A DNA stretch of 64,000 nt from Woronichinia naegeliana WA131 (GTDB taxonomy: Bacteria > Cyanobacteriota > Cyanobacteriia > Cyanobacteriales > Microcystaceae), in NCBI GenBank assembly GCA_025370055.1, contig CP073041.1, positions 5,860,272 through 5,924,271 of the forward strand. The letters run 5' to 3'. The position numbers and the translations under genes were made by a program. The notes beneath the pieces are model-generated. The model saw nothing but the letters and a program-made list of their open reading frames with translations. It was not told the origin of the DNA and ran no database searches. Positions 25,507-33,612 of the stretch are shown here, piece after piece; the first letter of the stretch is position 1, and each line of letters begins with the position of its first letter.

Positions 25507-25710
25507 ATGCAAGTGAAACTTTCGGAGCAAATCTCGTCTGCGGATGCGGAAAATATTTTAAAGTGCTTACCAGACTGGATTCAGAATGCTCTAATTGCTC
25601 GTGCCACTGAAATTGATTATCCCGTCGAAGCAATCCTTGAGATGGCGATCGCCAATTTTCTAGACACAGAGGCATTAAGTTTTGCCGACTGTAAGCCAGG
25701 GCGAGGTTAA
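25507..25710 (+). CDS. Small helical protein paired with the GIY-YIG nuclease
   Basis: The 67-residue protein (MQVKLSEQISSADAENILKC; LPDWIQNALIARATEIDYPV; EAILEMAIANFLDTEAL) is predicted mostly helical. Its middle part resembles small antitoxin or ribbon-helix-helix-like regulators, but I cannot assign a family. The 3-bp gap to the nuclease gene suggests one operon and perhaps a control function on the nuclease. Confidence 0.65.
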   Translation: MQVKLSEQISSADAENILKCLPDWIQNALIARATEIDYPVEAILEMAIANFLDTEALSFADCKPGRG

Positions 25711-25860
25711 TAAGTGCGATCGCCGATCTTGTTGATCAAACTTTAAAACTGCGATTATGTTGGATTTTAAAAGTGCGATTTTGGCTATTGAAAGTGCGAT
25801 CACTGTGGCCATTGAAAGTGCGATCGCCGATCTGTAGATTTAGATTAAGCAACGAAACCC
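25711..25860 (+). repeat. Array of GTGCGATC-core repeats
   Basis: About six units, including GTGCGATCGCCGATCTTGTT, GAAAGTGCGATCACTGTGGC and GAAAGTGCGATCGCCGATCT, between the GIY-YIG pair and the DUF4160 pair. Confidence 0.8.
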
Positions 25861-25915
25861 AATAATCTTTGTTACAATATTCTTGTCATAAAGAAAGACC
25901 TCTAAAAATAGATTT

Positions 25916-26164
25916 ATGCCAGAAATTACTCGATTTTACGGAATTATCATTAAACTCTTTTTTGCCGATCATCTACCTCCCCATTTTCATGCGATTTATG
26001 GAGACTATAACGCCCTATTTAACCTAGAAACCTTAGAAATCATCGAAGGCGACTTACCCAATAGAGCCACAAAAATGGTTGTAGAATGGGCAACAATCTA
26101 TCAACCAGAATTATTGAAAATGTGGAATACTCAAGAATTTAATAAATTACCACCTTTGAAATAA
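25916..26164 (+). CDS. DUF4160 domain protein (second pair)
   Basis: The 82-residue protein reads MPEITRFYGIIIKLFFADHL, then PPHFHAIYGDYNALFNLETL, with the HFHA motif in the place of HVHV in the first copy. The C-terminus (MVVEWATIYQPELLKMWNTQ) is typical of DUF4160. It lies 4 bp before the DUF2442 gene. A toxin-antitoxin-like function is suspected from the pairing but not shown. Confidence 0.85.
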   Translation: MPEITRFYGIIIKLFFADHLPPHFHAIYGDYNALFNLETLEIIEGDLPNRATKMVVEWATIYQPELLKMWNTQEFNKLPPLK

Positions 26165-26168
26165 AATA

Positions 26169-26420
26169 ATGCTTTGCCCCAAAATAATATCAGCCAAAAT
26201 CATTGAAAATTACACTTTATTGGTGCATTTTTCTAATCATCAAGCTAGAAAATATAACTGTGAAAAGCTACTGGAAAAAACAATGTTTTCCCCGCTTAAA
26301 AACTATGCTTTCTTTAAAAATTTTCAACTAGATCCATCAGGTAGTGGAATCATTTGGAATGATGAAATTGATATAAGCGAGTATGAAATTTGGGTCAATG
26401 GGATTGAACTACAATTGTAG
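26169..26420 (+). CDS. DUF2442 domain protein (second pair)
   Basis: The 83-residue protein shows the DUF2442 pattern: LVHFSNHQARKYNCEKLLEK, then YAFFKNFQLDPSGSGIIWND and EIDISEYEIWVNG. It differs strongly from the first DUF2442 (2700-2948) and belongs to the variant ending in the WNDEIDIS motif. Probably co-transcribed with the DUF4160 gene. Confidence 0.83.
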   Translation: MLCPKIISAKIIENYTLLVHFSNHQARKYNCEKLLEKTMFSPLKNYAFFKNFQLDPSGSGIIWNDEIDISEYEIWVNGIELQL

Positions 26421-26913
26421 TCTTCTTTTTGAGTAAATTTTAAAACCGCGATCTTTTTAGTTTTTGAAAATGCGATTTTGGCTTTTAAAAGTGCGATCGC
26501 TTTGCTTTTTGAAAGTGCAATTTTTGCTTTTGAAAGTGCGATTACTTTGACTGCTGAAAGTGCGATCATTTTGGGAGAGTGCGATTTGGCTTTTGAAAAT
26601 GTGATCACTTTGGTTTTTGAAAGTGCGATCATTTTGGGAGAGTCAATTTTTCGGGAATGGCGATCATTTTTTGTGATGACGAAGGGCGATCGCTGTTTGG
26701 GATGTGAAGTGCGATCGTTTTGGTTATTGAAAGTGCGATCCTTTTGGCCTTTGAAAGTGCGATTACTTTGACGGCTAAAAGTGCGATCATTTTGGGAGAG
26801 TGCGATTTGGCTTTTGAAAATGTGATCACTTTGGTTTTTGAAAGTGCGATCATTTTGGGAGAGTCAATTTTTCGGGAATGGCGATCATTTTTTGTGATGA
26901 CGAGGGGCGACTT
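26421..26913 (+). repeat. Long array of ~23-bp degenerate repeats with an internal ~140-bp duplication
   Basis: About 18 units with consensus GAAAGTGCGATCACTTTGG plus TTTT. A block of roughly 140 bp at about 26552-26690 is repeated almost exactly at about 26775-26913. On the minus strand this gives open frames of monotonous peptides (VIALSKAK-like every 8 residues), which I regard as artefacts of the repeat. Confidence 0.9.
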
Positions 26914-27013
26914 TGAGCAAATCCCTTAATTTGGGCAGGATTAACAATACTGACAATGTGACCTAAACCGTGTAAATAAGTTGCTACTGAATGGCCGTAG
27001 GTACTGGCATACT
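26908..27013 (-). pseudogene. IS110-family transposase, internal fragment
   Basis: The minus-strand frame gives ASTYGHSVATYLHGLGHIVS and IVNPAQIKGFAQS, matching the segment of IS110 transposases after the second catalytic acidic residue. Both ends are cut and there is no start. It abuts the repeat array. Confidence 0.7.
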
Positions 27014-27039
27014 CCTCACGGTCATAATTTACGATTTTT

Positions 27040-27150
27040 AGTTTGGCCCCCCTAGCCCCCCAACTTTGGGGGGAAACATTCTCTATTTATGGGTTTCAAA
27101 GTCCCCCAGAATTGGGGGATTTAGGGGGCAAAAATCACAATTCATAACCG
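27040..27150. repeat. GC-rich dispersed repeat (CCCCCCTAGCCCCCC / GGGGGATTTAGGGGG)
   Basis: The CCCCCCTAGCCCCCCAAC block matches the inverse of the sequence at 5558-5580, and GGGGGATTTAGGGGGC recurs at 63010-63100. It is a common type of cyanobacterial intergenic repeat of unknown role. Confidence 0.6.
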
Positions 27151-27186
27151 TGCTAAGTATAGCTTCTAAGCAGGCATGAACTTTTT

Positions 27187-27287
27187 CGACCAAGGAACGA
27201 TGGAGTCAATTTTGGGCAAAACTTGATCAATATGGGTTCCCTGTAGAACCCTTATTACACCAGCTTTTATCAACTAAAGGTCGCGCC
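27187..27287 (+). mobile_element. Relic of an ISKra4 right end
   Basis: GACCAAGGAACGATGGAGTC and the following bases match the transposase 3' end at 225-324 nearly base for base, ending AAAGGTCGCGCC at about 27287. Only ~100 bp are left. Confidence 0.8.
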
Positions 27288-27377
27288 TATACCAGTCAGG
27301 ATAATTGTCCATGGCTGACACCATCAGGGTTTATATTGCCAAGGATTAAAAACGGTTTGTTGATCTTGCTCTATCAC

Positions 27378-28694
27378 TTAATGTAACCATCCCCAAAACA
27401 TCTGCAAAAGTAGCCAGCTATTTAAACCGACGATTAAAGTCGCGACTGCCCCTGCCAACAGTTTAAGCCAGGTTGGATTCACAAATTCCTTCATAATGCG
27501 AGGGTTACTGGTAAAGCTCACTAGGGGAATGACGGCAAAGGAGAGTTGTAAACTGAGAATCACCTGACTTAATACTAATAAATCTGTTGTGCTACCTTCC
27601 CCCAAAAGCAAAATGGTTAATAGAGCAGGAATAATGGCTAGGCTACGGGTCAATAAACGACGCAACCAGGGACGCATTCGCAATTTGATAAACCCTTCCA
27701 TGACAATCTGGCCAGCCAATGTCCCCGTTAAGGTGGCGTTTTGGCCTGAGGCTAACAAGGCGATCGCAAATAAAGTGCTGGCTAAACCCGTTCCTAATAG
27801 CGGGGTGAGCATTTGATAGGCATCTTCAATCGAAGCAATATGATGATGACCTGACTCATGGAAAGTGGCCGCCGCCAAAATTAAGATCGCCGCATTAATA
27901 AACAGGGCAAAACAGAGGGCAATGGTGGAATCTAAACTACCAAAACGAATCGCTTCCCATTTTTTCGGTGTCGTCAATTCCCAGGCACGGGTTTGGATAA
28001 TGGCGGAATGGAGATAGAGATTATGGGGCATCACCGTCGCGCCTAAAATCCCGATCGCCAGATAGAGCATTTCAGGATTATGAATAACGGCTGATTGGGG
28101 AACAAAACCGGCTAATATTCCCGACCATTGGGGTTGGGCCAAAAATAATTCCGCTAAAAAACAGCCGCCAATCAAAGCAATAAGGGTAATCACCAGGGCT
28201 TCCAGGTAGCGAAAACCTCTACTTTGCAGTGACAGCAATAAAATGACATCGGCAGCCGTCAAACTCACACCAATAAGTAACGGAATCCCAAAGAGCAACT
28301 TTAAACCGATCGCACTGCCCAGCACCTCGGCTAAATCACAGGCCGCGATCGCAATTTCCGCCAAAATCCAGAGTAAAAAACTAACTGGTGGTGAATAGTA
28401 GGCTCGACAGGCTTGAGCTAAGTCCTTTCCCGTTGCCACTCCTAACCGCACACAGAGCGATTGTAACAATACCGCCATCAGGTTAGACAATAAAATAACA
28501 CTCAGCAAGGTATAGCCAAACTGAGATCCCCCCGCCAAATCCGTGGCCCAGTTGCCTGGATCCATATAGCCCACCGCGACCAAATAACCCGGCCCCGCAT
28601 AGGCCAAAAGCTTGCGCCAAAGTCCCTTCCCTGAAGGAATAACCACAGTGCGATGAACTTCCGATAAACTAGCCACCTGGGGAGAAACAGACAT
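27378..28694 (-). CDS. mntH: Nramp family divalent metal (Mn2+/Fe2+) transporter
   Basis: The protein (~438 residues from the ATG at 28694) is an 11-helix inner-membrane importer using the proton gradient. Signatures: YMDPGNWATD in the first helix (metal-binding D, N) and MPHNLYLHSAII in helix 6 (metal-binding M), plus GQNATLTGTLAGQIVMEGF. It is probably important for manganese supply to photosystem II. A GTG at 28703 is an alternative start. Monocistronic, divergent from the RHH-ycf46 cluster. The gene symbol is by family. Confidence 0.92.
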   Translation of the reverse strand: MSVSPQVASLSEVHRTVVIPSGKGLWRKLLAYAGPGYLVAVGYMDPGNWATDLAGGSQFGYTLLSVILLSNLMAVLLQSLCVRLGVATGKDLAQACRAYYSPPVSFLLWILAEIAIAACDLAEVLGSAIGLKLLFGIPLLIGVSLTAADVILLLSLQSRGFRYLEALVITLIALIGGCFLAELFLAQPQWSGILAGFVPQSAVIHNPEMLYLAIGILGATVMPHNLYLHSAIIQTRAWELTTPKKWEAIRFGSLDSTIALCFALFINAAILILAAATFHESGHHHIASIEDAYQMLTPLLGTGLASTLFAIALLASGQNATLTGTLAGQIVMEGFIKLRMRPWLRRLLTRSLAIIPALLTILLLGEGSTTDLLVLSQVILSLQLSFAVIPLVSFTSNPRIMKEFVNPTWLKLLAGAVATLIVGLNSWLLLQMFWGWLH

Positions 28695-28888
28695 TGCCAA
28701 CACTTCTCATAATTCTTTCATAATCTAATTTAGCATCCCACCCTTGACTTTTTCATAATTCTTTCATAATTCCTATTTGTTAAGAAATGTTACAATATTG
28801 CCGTCATAGAGGCTTACCATCTTGACAGAATGAGATTTAGTTATTACATTAGTTTTCAATACCCGTTGGGTAATCTCATTTAAGTGAT

Positions 28889-29236
28889 ATGCAAGACAAG
28901 CAAAAGGTCACACTCTATTTACCGCCTGGCATTCATCGACAACTCCGAATCCGCTCTGCCATTGATACCGAATCGATGTCAGCCATTGTGGAAAAGGCAA
29001 TTAACTTCTATCTGAAGTACCCAGAAAAAGTTGAAGAAGAGGAAGCCGCCGCCTACGGTAAAACACACCAGGTTCATATTTGTCCCGAATGTGATGCCGC
29101 AATGGTCATGCGAGAAGGGCAAATGGTTTCTCTTAAGAATCAGCCCAGTGTGATGAATGACGATTTCTCCTTGGAAGTTATCGAAAAAGTCCCAGTTACA
29201 AATGAATCTGCCGCCGAAATGCTAGTTCCTTGCTAA
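28889..29236 (+). CDS. Ribbon-helix-helix-like protein upstream of ycf46
   Basis: The 115-residue protein starts MQDKQKVTLYLPPGIHRQLR, then IRSAIDTESMSAIVEKAINF, a typical ribbon-helix-helix DNA-binding N-terminus. The second half has HICPECDAAMVMREGQMVSL, half a zinc knuckle, and ends in Cys. It lies 52 bp before ycf46 and reads in the same direction, so it could regulate the cluster. The pairing of an RHH with a CPEC tail is unusual for a plain antitoxin. Confidence 0.7.
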   Translation: MQDKQKVTLYLPPGIHRQLRIRSAIDTESMSAIVEKAINFYLKYPEKVEEEEAAAYGKTHQVHICPECDAAMVMREGQMVSLKNQPSVMNDDFSLEVIEKVPVTNESAAEMLVPC

Positions 29237-29288
29237 CTTTGACAAGCTGATAATTTGACCGTCCCGCCCTTTAACTCAGGTCGATCCC

Positions 29289-30800
29289 ATGAAAGAAGAG
29301 CTCAGTGTTCTCGTTCAGGCTCAATATCCCCTAATCTATCTGGTTACGTCCGAAGAAGAACGGGCCGAACAGGCGATCGCCAAAATTGCCCACCAGCAAA
29401 CCCAGCATCATCGGGTTTTTGTCTGGACGGTAACTAGAGGGTTTATCGAGTACGGTCAATCTCAAGCAGCCAACCATCACAACACTATCTCTCCTGAAGC
29501 GGCGATTGAGTGGGTGATGCGGCAGAAAGAGTCGGGTATCTTCATTTTCAAGGATCTTCATCCTTTTATTTCCTCTCCGGCGGTTACTCGTTGGTTACGG
29601 GACGCGATCGCTAGTTTCAAAGGCACAGACAAACTCATTTTGTTAATGTCGCCCTATCTAGACATTCCCCTCGAACTGGAAAAGGATGTTATCGTTCTTG
29701 ATTTTCCCCTGCCCGATTTGACAGAATTGGGAGAAGTTCTCGCCCAGCAATTAGAGCAAACTCGTACCCGTAGAACCTCAATTGAAGTTCGGGAAAAACT
29801 GCTCAAAGCGGCCCTAGGCTTAACTAAAGATGAGGCTGAAAAAGTTTATCGCAAGGCCTTTGTCAAAGCAGGCAAACTGACGGAAGAAGAGGTTGATGTC
29901 ATTCTCTCTGAGAAGAAGCAACTGATTCGTCGTAATGGCATTCTCGAATACATTGAGGAAGACGAAACCCTGCAATCCGTTGGTGGTTTAGAAGAACTCA
30001 AACACTGGCTGACTCAGCGTTCTGATGCCTTTACCGAGAGAGCTAGGGAATACGGTTTACCTCAACCCAAGGGGATGCTGATCTTAGGGGTTCCAGGCTG
30101 TGGAAAATCCCTCATTGCCAAAACCACTGCTAGACTATGGGGATTACCCCTACTCCGTTTGGATATGGGTCGCGTCTATGATGGCTCTATGGTGGGGCGA
30201 TCGGAAGCTAACCTTAGAAATGCCCTCAAAACCGCAGAATCCATTTCTCCCGCCATTCTCTTTATCGATGAACTAGATAAAGCTTTTGCGGGGGGAGCTG
30301 GTTCGGGAGACTCTGATGGCGGTACCTCTAGCCGTATCTTTGGTAGTTTTCTGACCTGGATGCAGGAAAAAACTTCTCCTGTCTTTGTGATGGCAACGGC
30401 AAATCGGGTGGAACGCCTACCCGGAGAGTTCCTTCGCAAGGGACGGTTCGATGAAATCTTCTTTGTGGATTTGCCTAATCCCGAAGAACGTCAAGATATT
30501 TTTAAAATTCACCTTAATAAGCGTCGCCCTGACGCGGATCGTTTTGAACTAGGCCAACTCGCTAAGGTATCTGATGGTTTTTCTGGGGCAGAGATTGAAC
30601 AGGCGATTATTGCGGCAATGTATGAAGCCTTTGCTCAAGATCGGGAATTTACCCAACTTGACATTATTGCAGCCATTAAATCGACATTACCTCTGTCTCG
30701 GACAATGATGGAACAGGTCACTGCGCTACGTGATTGGGCTCGACAACGTGCCCGACCTGCTTCTGCCTCCGTTGCTGAATATCAGCGATTGGAGTTCTAA
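29289..30800 (+). CDS. ycf46: Ycf46 AAA+ ATPase
   Basis: The 503-residue protein has the N-terminal domain typical of Ycf46 (LSVLVQAQYPLIYLVTSEEE; IAHQQTQHHRVFVWTVTRGF). The AAA module follows with Walker A GVPGCGKSL near residue 265, Walker B ILFIDELDKAF near 322, and the sensor and arginine-finger region (VMATANRVERLPGEFLRKGR). Ycf46 is conserved in cyanobacteria and some algal plastids; a link to CO2 utilisation has been reported, but its substrate is not clear. It shares a transcription direction with ycf35. Confidence 0.95.
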   Translation: MKEELSVLVQAQYPLIYLVTSEEERAEQAIAKIAHQQTQHHRVFVWTVTRGFIEYGQSQAANHHNTISPEAAIEWVMRQKESGIFIFKDLHPFISSPAVTRWLRDAIASFKGTDKLILLMSPYLDIPLELEKDVIVLDFPLPDLTELGEVLAQQLEQTRTRRTSIEVREKLLKAALGLTKDEAEKVYRKAFVKAGKLTEEEVDVILSEKKQLIRRNGILEYIEEDETLQSVGGLEELKHWLTQRSDAFTERAREYGLPQPKGMLILGVPGCGKSLIAKTTARLWGLPLLRLDMGRVYDGSMVGRSEANLRNALKTAESISPAILFIDELDKAFAGGAGSGDSDGGTSSRIFGSFLTWMQEKTSPVFVMATANRVERLPGEFLRKGRFDEIFFVDLPNPEERQDIFKIHLNKRRPDADRFELGQLAKVSDGFSGAEIEQAIIAAMYEAFAQDREFTQLDIIAAIKSTLPLSRTMMEQVTALRDWARQRARPASASVAEYQRLEF

Positions 30801-30956
30801 CAGACTTTCTCCTGCTCCCAACAGGACGAAAGGCTAGTCCTAATTGATTCAGGCTAGCTTCTCTCTCAAAAAAGCCGTTTTTCTTTCAATGAGGCGGCGT
30901 ACTTCCCAACTCTCAATCTGTTGTTGTTGATTTTTGTTTCCTGGAGGAAATCTACC

Positions 30957-31307
30957 ATGTCTCACTTTAGCACTCTTCGTACCAAAATCACCGATGCCGA
31001 AATTCTCAAAGCATCTCTACGTGACATCGGTATTGATGTTAAAAACGAAGCAGATGTGCGTGGCTACAATGGCCAGCGCGTTCGGGCTGACATCGTTGCC
31101 GTTCTAGATGGTGAGTATGACCTCGGTTGGACTCGCAATAATGATGGCTCTTTTGATCTTATTGCTGATCTTTGGGGTGTCGCGAAAAAACATAATCAAA
31201 CCGAATTGATTAACTCCATCAATCAAAAATACGCCGTTAACAAAACGCTTTCGGAAGTAAAACAACGCGGTCTGCAAAACGCTAACGTTAAGTTGGTAGT
31301 TCAGTAA
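30957..31307 (+). CDS. ycf35: Ycf35 (DUF1257) protein
   Basis: The 116-residue protein (SHFSTLRTKITDAEILKASL; GYNGQRVRADIVAVLDGEYD; NKTLSEVKQRGLQNANVKLV) is the plastid/cyanobacterial DUF1257 protein Ycf35. The ATG at 30957 follows a strong GGAGGAAA at 30943-30950, which decides it over the in-frame upstream codon. Function unknown. It is followed by a good terminator, so it is the last gene of the RHH-ycf46-ycf35 cluster. Confidence 0.92.
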   Translation: MSHFSTLRTKITDAEILKASLRDIGIDVKNEADVRGYNGQRVRADIVAVLDGEYDLGWTRNNDGSFDLIADLWGVAKKHNQTELINSINQKYAVNKTLSEVKQRGLQNANVKLVVQ

Positions 31308-31336
31308 CAGGATTCTCAGCGCGTTCCCAAGCTTTA

Positions 31337-31364
31337 GGGTTGACCAAGTTGGTTGACCCTTTTT
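31337..31364 (+). terminator. Rho-independent terminator after ycf35
   Basis: GGGTTGACC and GGTTGACCC pair (nine positions, two G-U) around an AAGTT loop, followed by TTTTT. Confidence 0.8.
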
Positions 31365-31413
31365 CCTAACGGACGGACACAAGTGTGTAAATGCCCTGAT
31401 TGACTGACAAAAG

Positions 31414-31751
31414 TTATGCAGAAAAGTACTGATAAGAGTGGATAGTGAATTCGAGACGATGCAGTCGCTGACGATGTTGTGGGCGCGAAGCCATAGAGGG
31501 TTCGGAGTCAAAATTAGAAGAGAAACGGACTTGATGAATGAGATTCCATGAATTGAGAACAGCCGCCTTAGTCCAGTCACAGCCAATCCGAAAATAACTG
31601 TTGCCGCGAAACCAATGAGTATCGACCCAGCGACGATGCCCTCCATCAACGACAGCAAGACCTTGAGAGGTGGCAAAAAGTGTAGCCACAGCCATGATAA
31701 AACAGAGGCGTGACAGAGCGCAGACATCCCGAATCTCGGAACGTTGGAGAT
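31414..31751 (-). pseudogene. C-terminal fragment of a DDE transposase (cyanobacterial group)
   Basis: The minus-strand frame reads RRGWNLQRSEIRDVCALSRL, LAVVDGGHRRWVDTHWFRGN, SYFRIGCDWTKAAVLNSWNL and ends IHSYQYFSA. This looks like the last ~110 residues of a cyanobacterial DDE transposase with a His/Arg-Arg-Trp-Val-Asp segment. It is joined to the 5' end of an unrelated ISAs1 transposase at about 31750, so the junction is chimeric. Confidence 0.55.
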
Positions 31752-31922
31752 TCCAACCGCGCCGAAGCTTTCCATTCCTACCCAACTGTCCGCTCCACAA
31801 ATTACAGCTAAGATGGCAATCGTTAGAATATCAATGAGTTTATGCCGTTTTGTTCGTTCGATGCGAGGGTCATCTATTTCGGCAAAGTGTTCTACCAGTC
31901 TATATTTGGGTCGGAGTTTCAT
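31746..31922 (-). pseudogene. ISAs1-family transposase, N-terminal fragment
   Basis: From the ATG at 31922: MKLRPKYRLVEHFAEIDDPR, IERTKRHKLIDILTIAILAV, ICGADSWVGMESFG, the clear N-terminus of ISAs1-family (H-repeat-like) transposases. The catalytic part is gone; the frame runs into the relic of another transposase. An open frame continues beyond, but its sequence is not transposase. Confidence 0.8.
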
Positions 31923-32015
31923 CGCTTTTGTTTTCTATGCACTTTCCCTTATTTTCCCTTATCCATCCCTCTATAATGTTCTTGTATCTGTATCATTTTT
32001 AGATGCGTTCGCCCT
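31923..32015 (-). mobile_element. Left end of the ISAs1-type element
   Basis: Read on the minus strand from 32015 the end is AGGGCGAACGCATCTAAAAA followed by TGATACAGATACAAG. The first ~16 bases match both ends of the MITE at 15308-15434. Confidence 0.75.
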
Positions 32016-32139
32016 AGCAAAAAAGAGAAATTCTCTGCATAATCCCCCTGTAGAGAAGAATCTCAAGAAACTTTCGGGATAATAGGCCAGATAGTTATAC
32101 TATCCAGAAATAGTCTTGATATCAATCGAGGATGTTGTA

Positions 32140-32345
32140 ATTAAGGAACGCAACACAACCGACAGTTCGCTGATCGCCTCTTGATTAAAAAAGCGATCAA
32201 TTCTTAATTTATCATTCTCAATAACAAGCGATCGCCCTTTACCCATAAAAAGCGATCGCCTCCTCCAATCTCATTCCTAAAAAACGTGATCGCCTATCAA
32301 CTTCTTGACTCACAGGAATAGCGATCGCCTTCAGGAGATAAATTG
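32140..32345. repeat. HIP1-rich repeat array (AGCGATCGCC type)
   Basis: Units AAAAAGCGATC(A/G), ACAAGCGATCGCCCTTTACC and GACTCACAGGAATAGCGATC alternate with CTCCTCCAATCTCATTCC. Parts recur at 33121-33370, 34255-34436 and 41050-41115. Confidence 0.75.
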
Positions 32346-32391
32346 TTAATATGATCCTCTAGAAAAGATGAGTAGCAATAATACAAATTGT

Positions 32392-33033
32392 CTAACTCCT
32401 GAAATTGTCAATACAAGTGCCAATTTGTTTAAGTCCCTGCAAAACTTGAATACGTTCTGCTGTATTTTCAAGGAACCGATAAGTATGCGATTTCGTATAT
32501 TGAGGGACACTTTTGTTGCGATCGCATTTCAAAAATAATACTTCCCTTCCGTTTGTAACCATTCCATAGCAACTTGACTGCAAATTAGGCGCGCTCAACA
32601 AGTAGGTGAGTGCTTGGGGAATTCCTGCGGTAACGTCTAGTCTTGCAGGTTTTGATTCGATCACCAAAATCCAAAAACTATCTTGGATTACCAAAATATC
32701 AATTCTGCCTTGAACCAACCTAGTATTAGCTTCGTCAGCGACTTCGATATTGGTACTTACTTCTGCTTTTACCAAAAAAGGAAATTGATAGAATCCAGCC
32801 AAATCTAGCAATGGTGACACCACGACAAGCTTAACAATTTCTTCGAGGGGCGGTTCCTCTTGACTGAGATAGGTATAGTTGCGAGCAAGGCGATCTAGTC
32901 CTTGTAGTTCCGCTTCGGTTAGAGTCGGTGCATTATTTAGCCATTCGTCAAAAAAGCGATCGCTAGAGTCAAGTCTCAAGCCAAAGTTTTGACGGAGAGT
33001 GCTAAGGGTAAGGCTACTAGCATTTGTAATCAC
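32392..33033 (-). CDS. PD-(D/E)XK nuclease-like protein (restriction endonuclease R-subunit N-terminal type)
   Basis: The 213-residue protein has an N-terminal helical part (FFDEWLNNAPTLTEAELQGL; RNYTYLSQEEPPLEEIVKLV) and the nuclease-like core: QGRIDILVIQDSFWILVIES with K next, the D...ExK pattern. This resembles the N-terminal domain of type I restriction R subunits and many stand-alone cyanobacterial proteins so annotated. There is no helicase part and no methylase nearby. Whether it cuts DNA is unknown. HIP1 repeat arrays lie on both sides. Confidence 0.75.
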   Translation of the reverse strand: MITNASSLTLSTLRQNFGLRLDSSDRFFDEWLNNAPTLTEAELQGLDRLARNYTYLSQEEPPLEEIVKLVVVSPLLDLAGFYQFPFLVKAEVSTNIEVADEANTRLVQGRIDILVIQDSFWILVIESKPARLDVTAGIPQALTYLLSAPNLQSSCYGMVTNGREVLFLKCDRNKSVPQYTKSHTYRFLENTAERIQVLQGLKQIGTCIDNFRS

Positions 33034-33120
33034 AGTTAAATCTTTTTAGTATTTACATGAAATTTAGAAGTCTAGGTATTTGATCTAGTCACTAATAATT
33101 AATATACAATACATACGAAG

Positions 33121-33370
33121 AAAAGAGCGATCACCTAAAAATCACGGCTAACAGGAATAGCGATCGCCTCCTCCAATCTCATCCCCACAAAAAGCGATCG
33201 CCTAAAAATCACGACTCACAGGAACAGCGATCGCCTTATCCAGTCTCATCCTCACAAAAAACGATCGCGTCATCCAATCTCATCCCCACAAAAAGCGATC
33301 ACCCTTTAATCTTCACAACCAGCGATCGCCTAAAAATCACGAATCACAGGAATAGCGATCGCCATACCGC
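33121..33370. repeat. HIP1-rich repeat array, first copy of a ~175-bp block
   Basis: The block from CCTAAAAATCACGACTCACA (about 33209) to GAATAGCGATCGCC (about 33363) is repeated at about 34272-34434 with a few differences. The two copies are direct repeats and flank the DUF433/DUF5615 module. Confidence 0.85.
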
Positions 33371-33612
33371 AAATCCTTTAACAGATAGATAATTGAGGAG
33401 ATTGTGATTCACCAGGGAAAATGATCGCACTCCATCACTAGTGGCACGTCAACTTTATTTTGATGGGTTGCTAGATTCTCAAAGCCTTGCCAAAATAGAC
33501 TTACGGGTTCTTGTAGCCCCTCATTTCAAGCTTGACAGACCACTAGACGCGATCGCCTTCCAAAAATTCCTTTTTGGGATAAAATTTAGTTATTATAATC
33601 CTGAAAAATTTT

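Noticed and set aside
26324-26853. Minus-strand open frames of periodic peptides (IALSKAK-like every ~8 residues) across the repeat array
   Set aside because: The periodicity simply follows the ~23-bp DNA repeat; the frames have no start context, overlap the DUF2442 gene and change with each unit.
23770-26913. Possible CRISPR array because of regular short repeats
   Set aside because: The units are contiguous and degenerate with no constant repeat plus unique spacers, and no cas genes are present.
31104-31745. Continuation of the ISAs1 frame to 272 residues
   Set aside because: After residue ~58 the sequence no longer resembles a transposase, and it overlaps ycf35 in antisense; the real continuation is a different relic in another frame.
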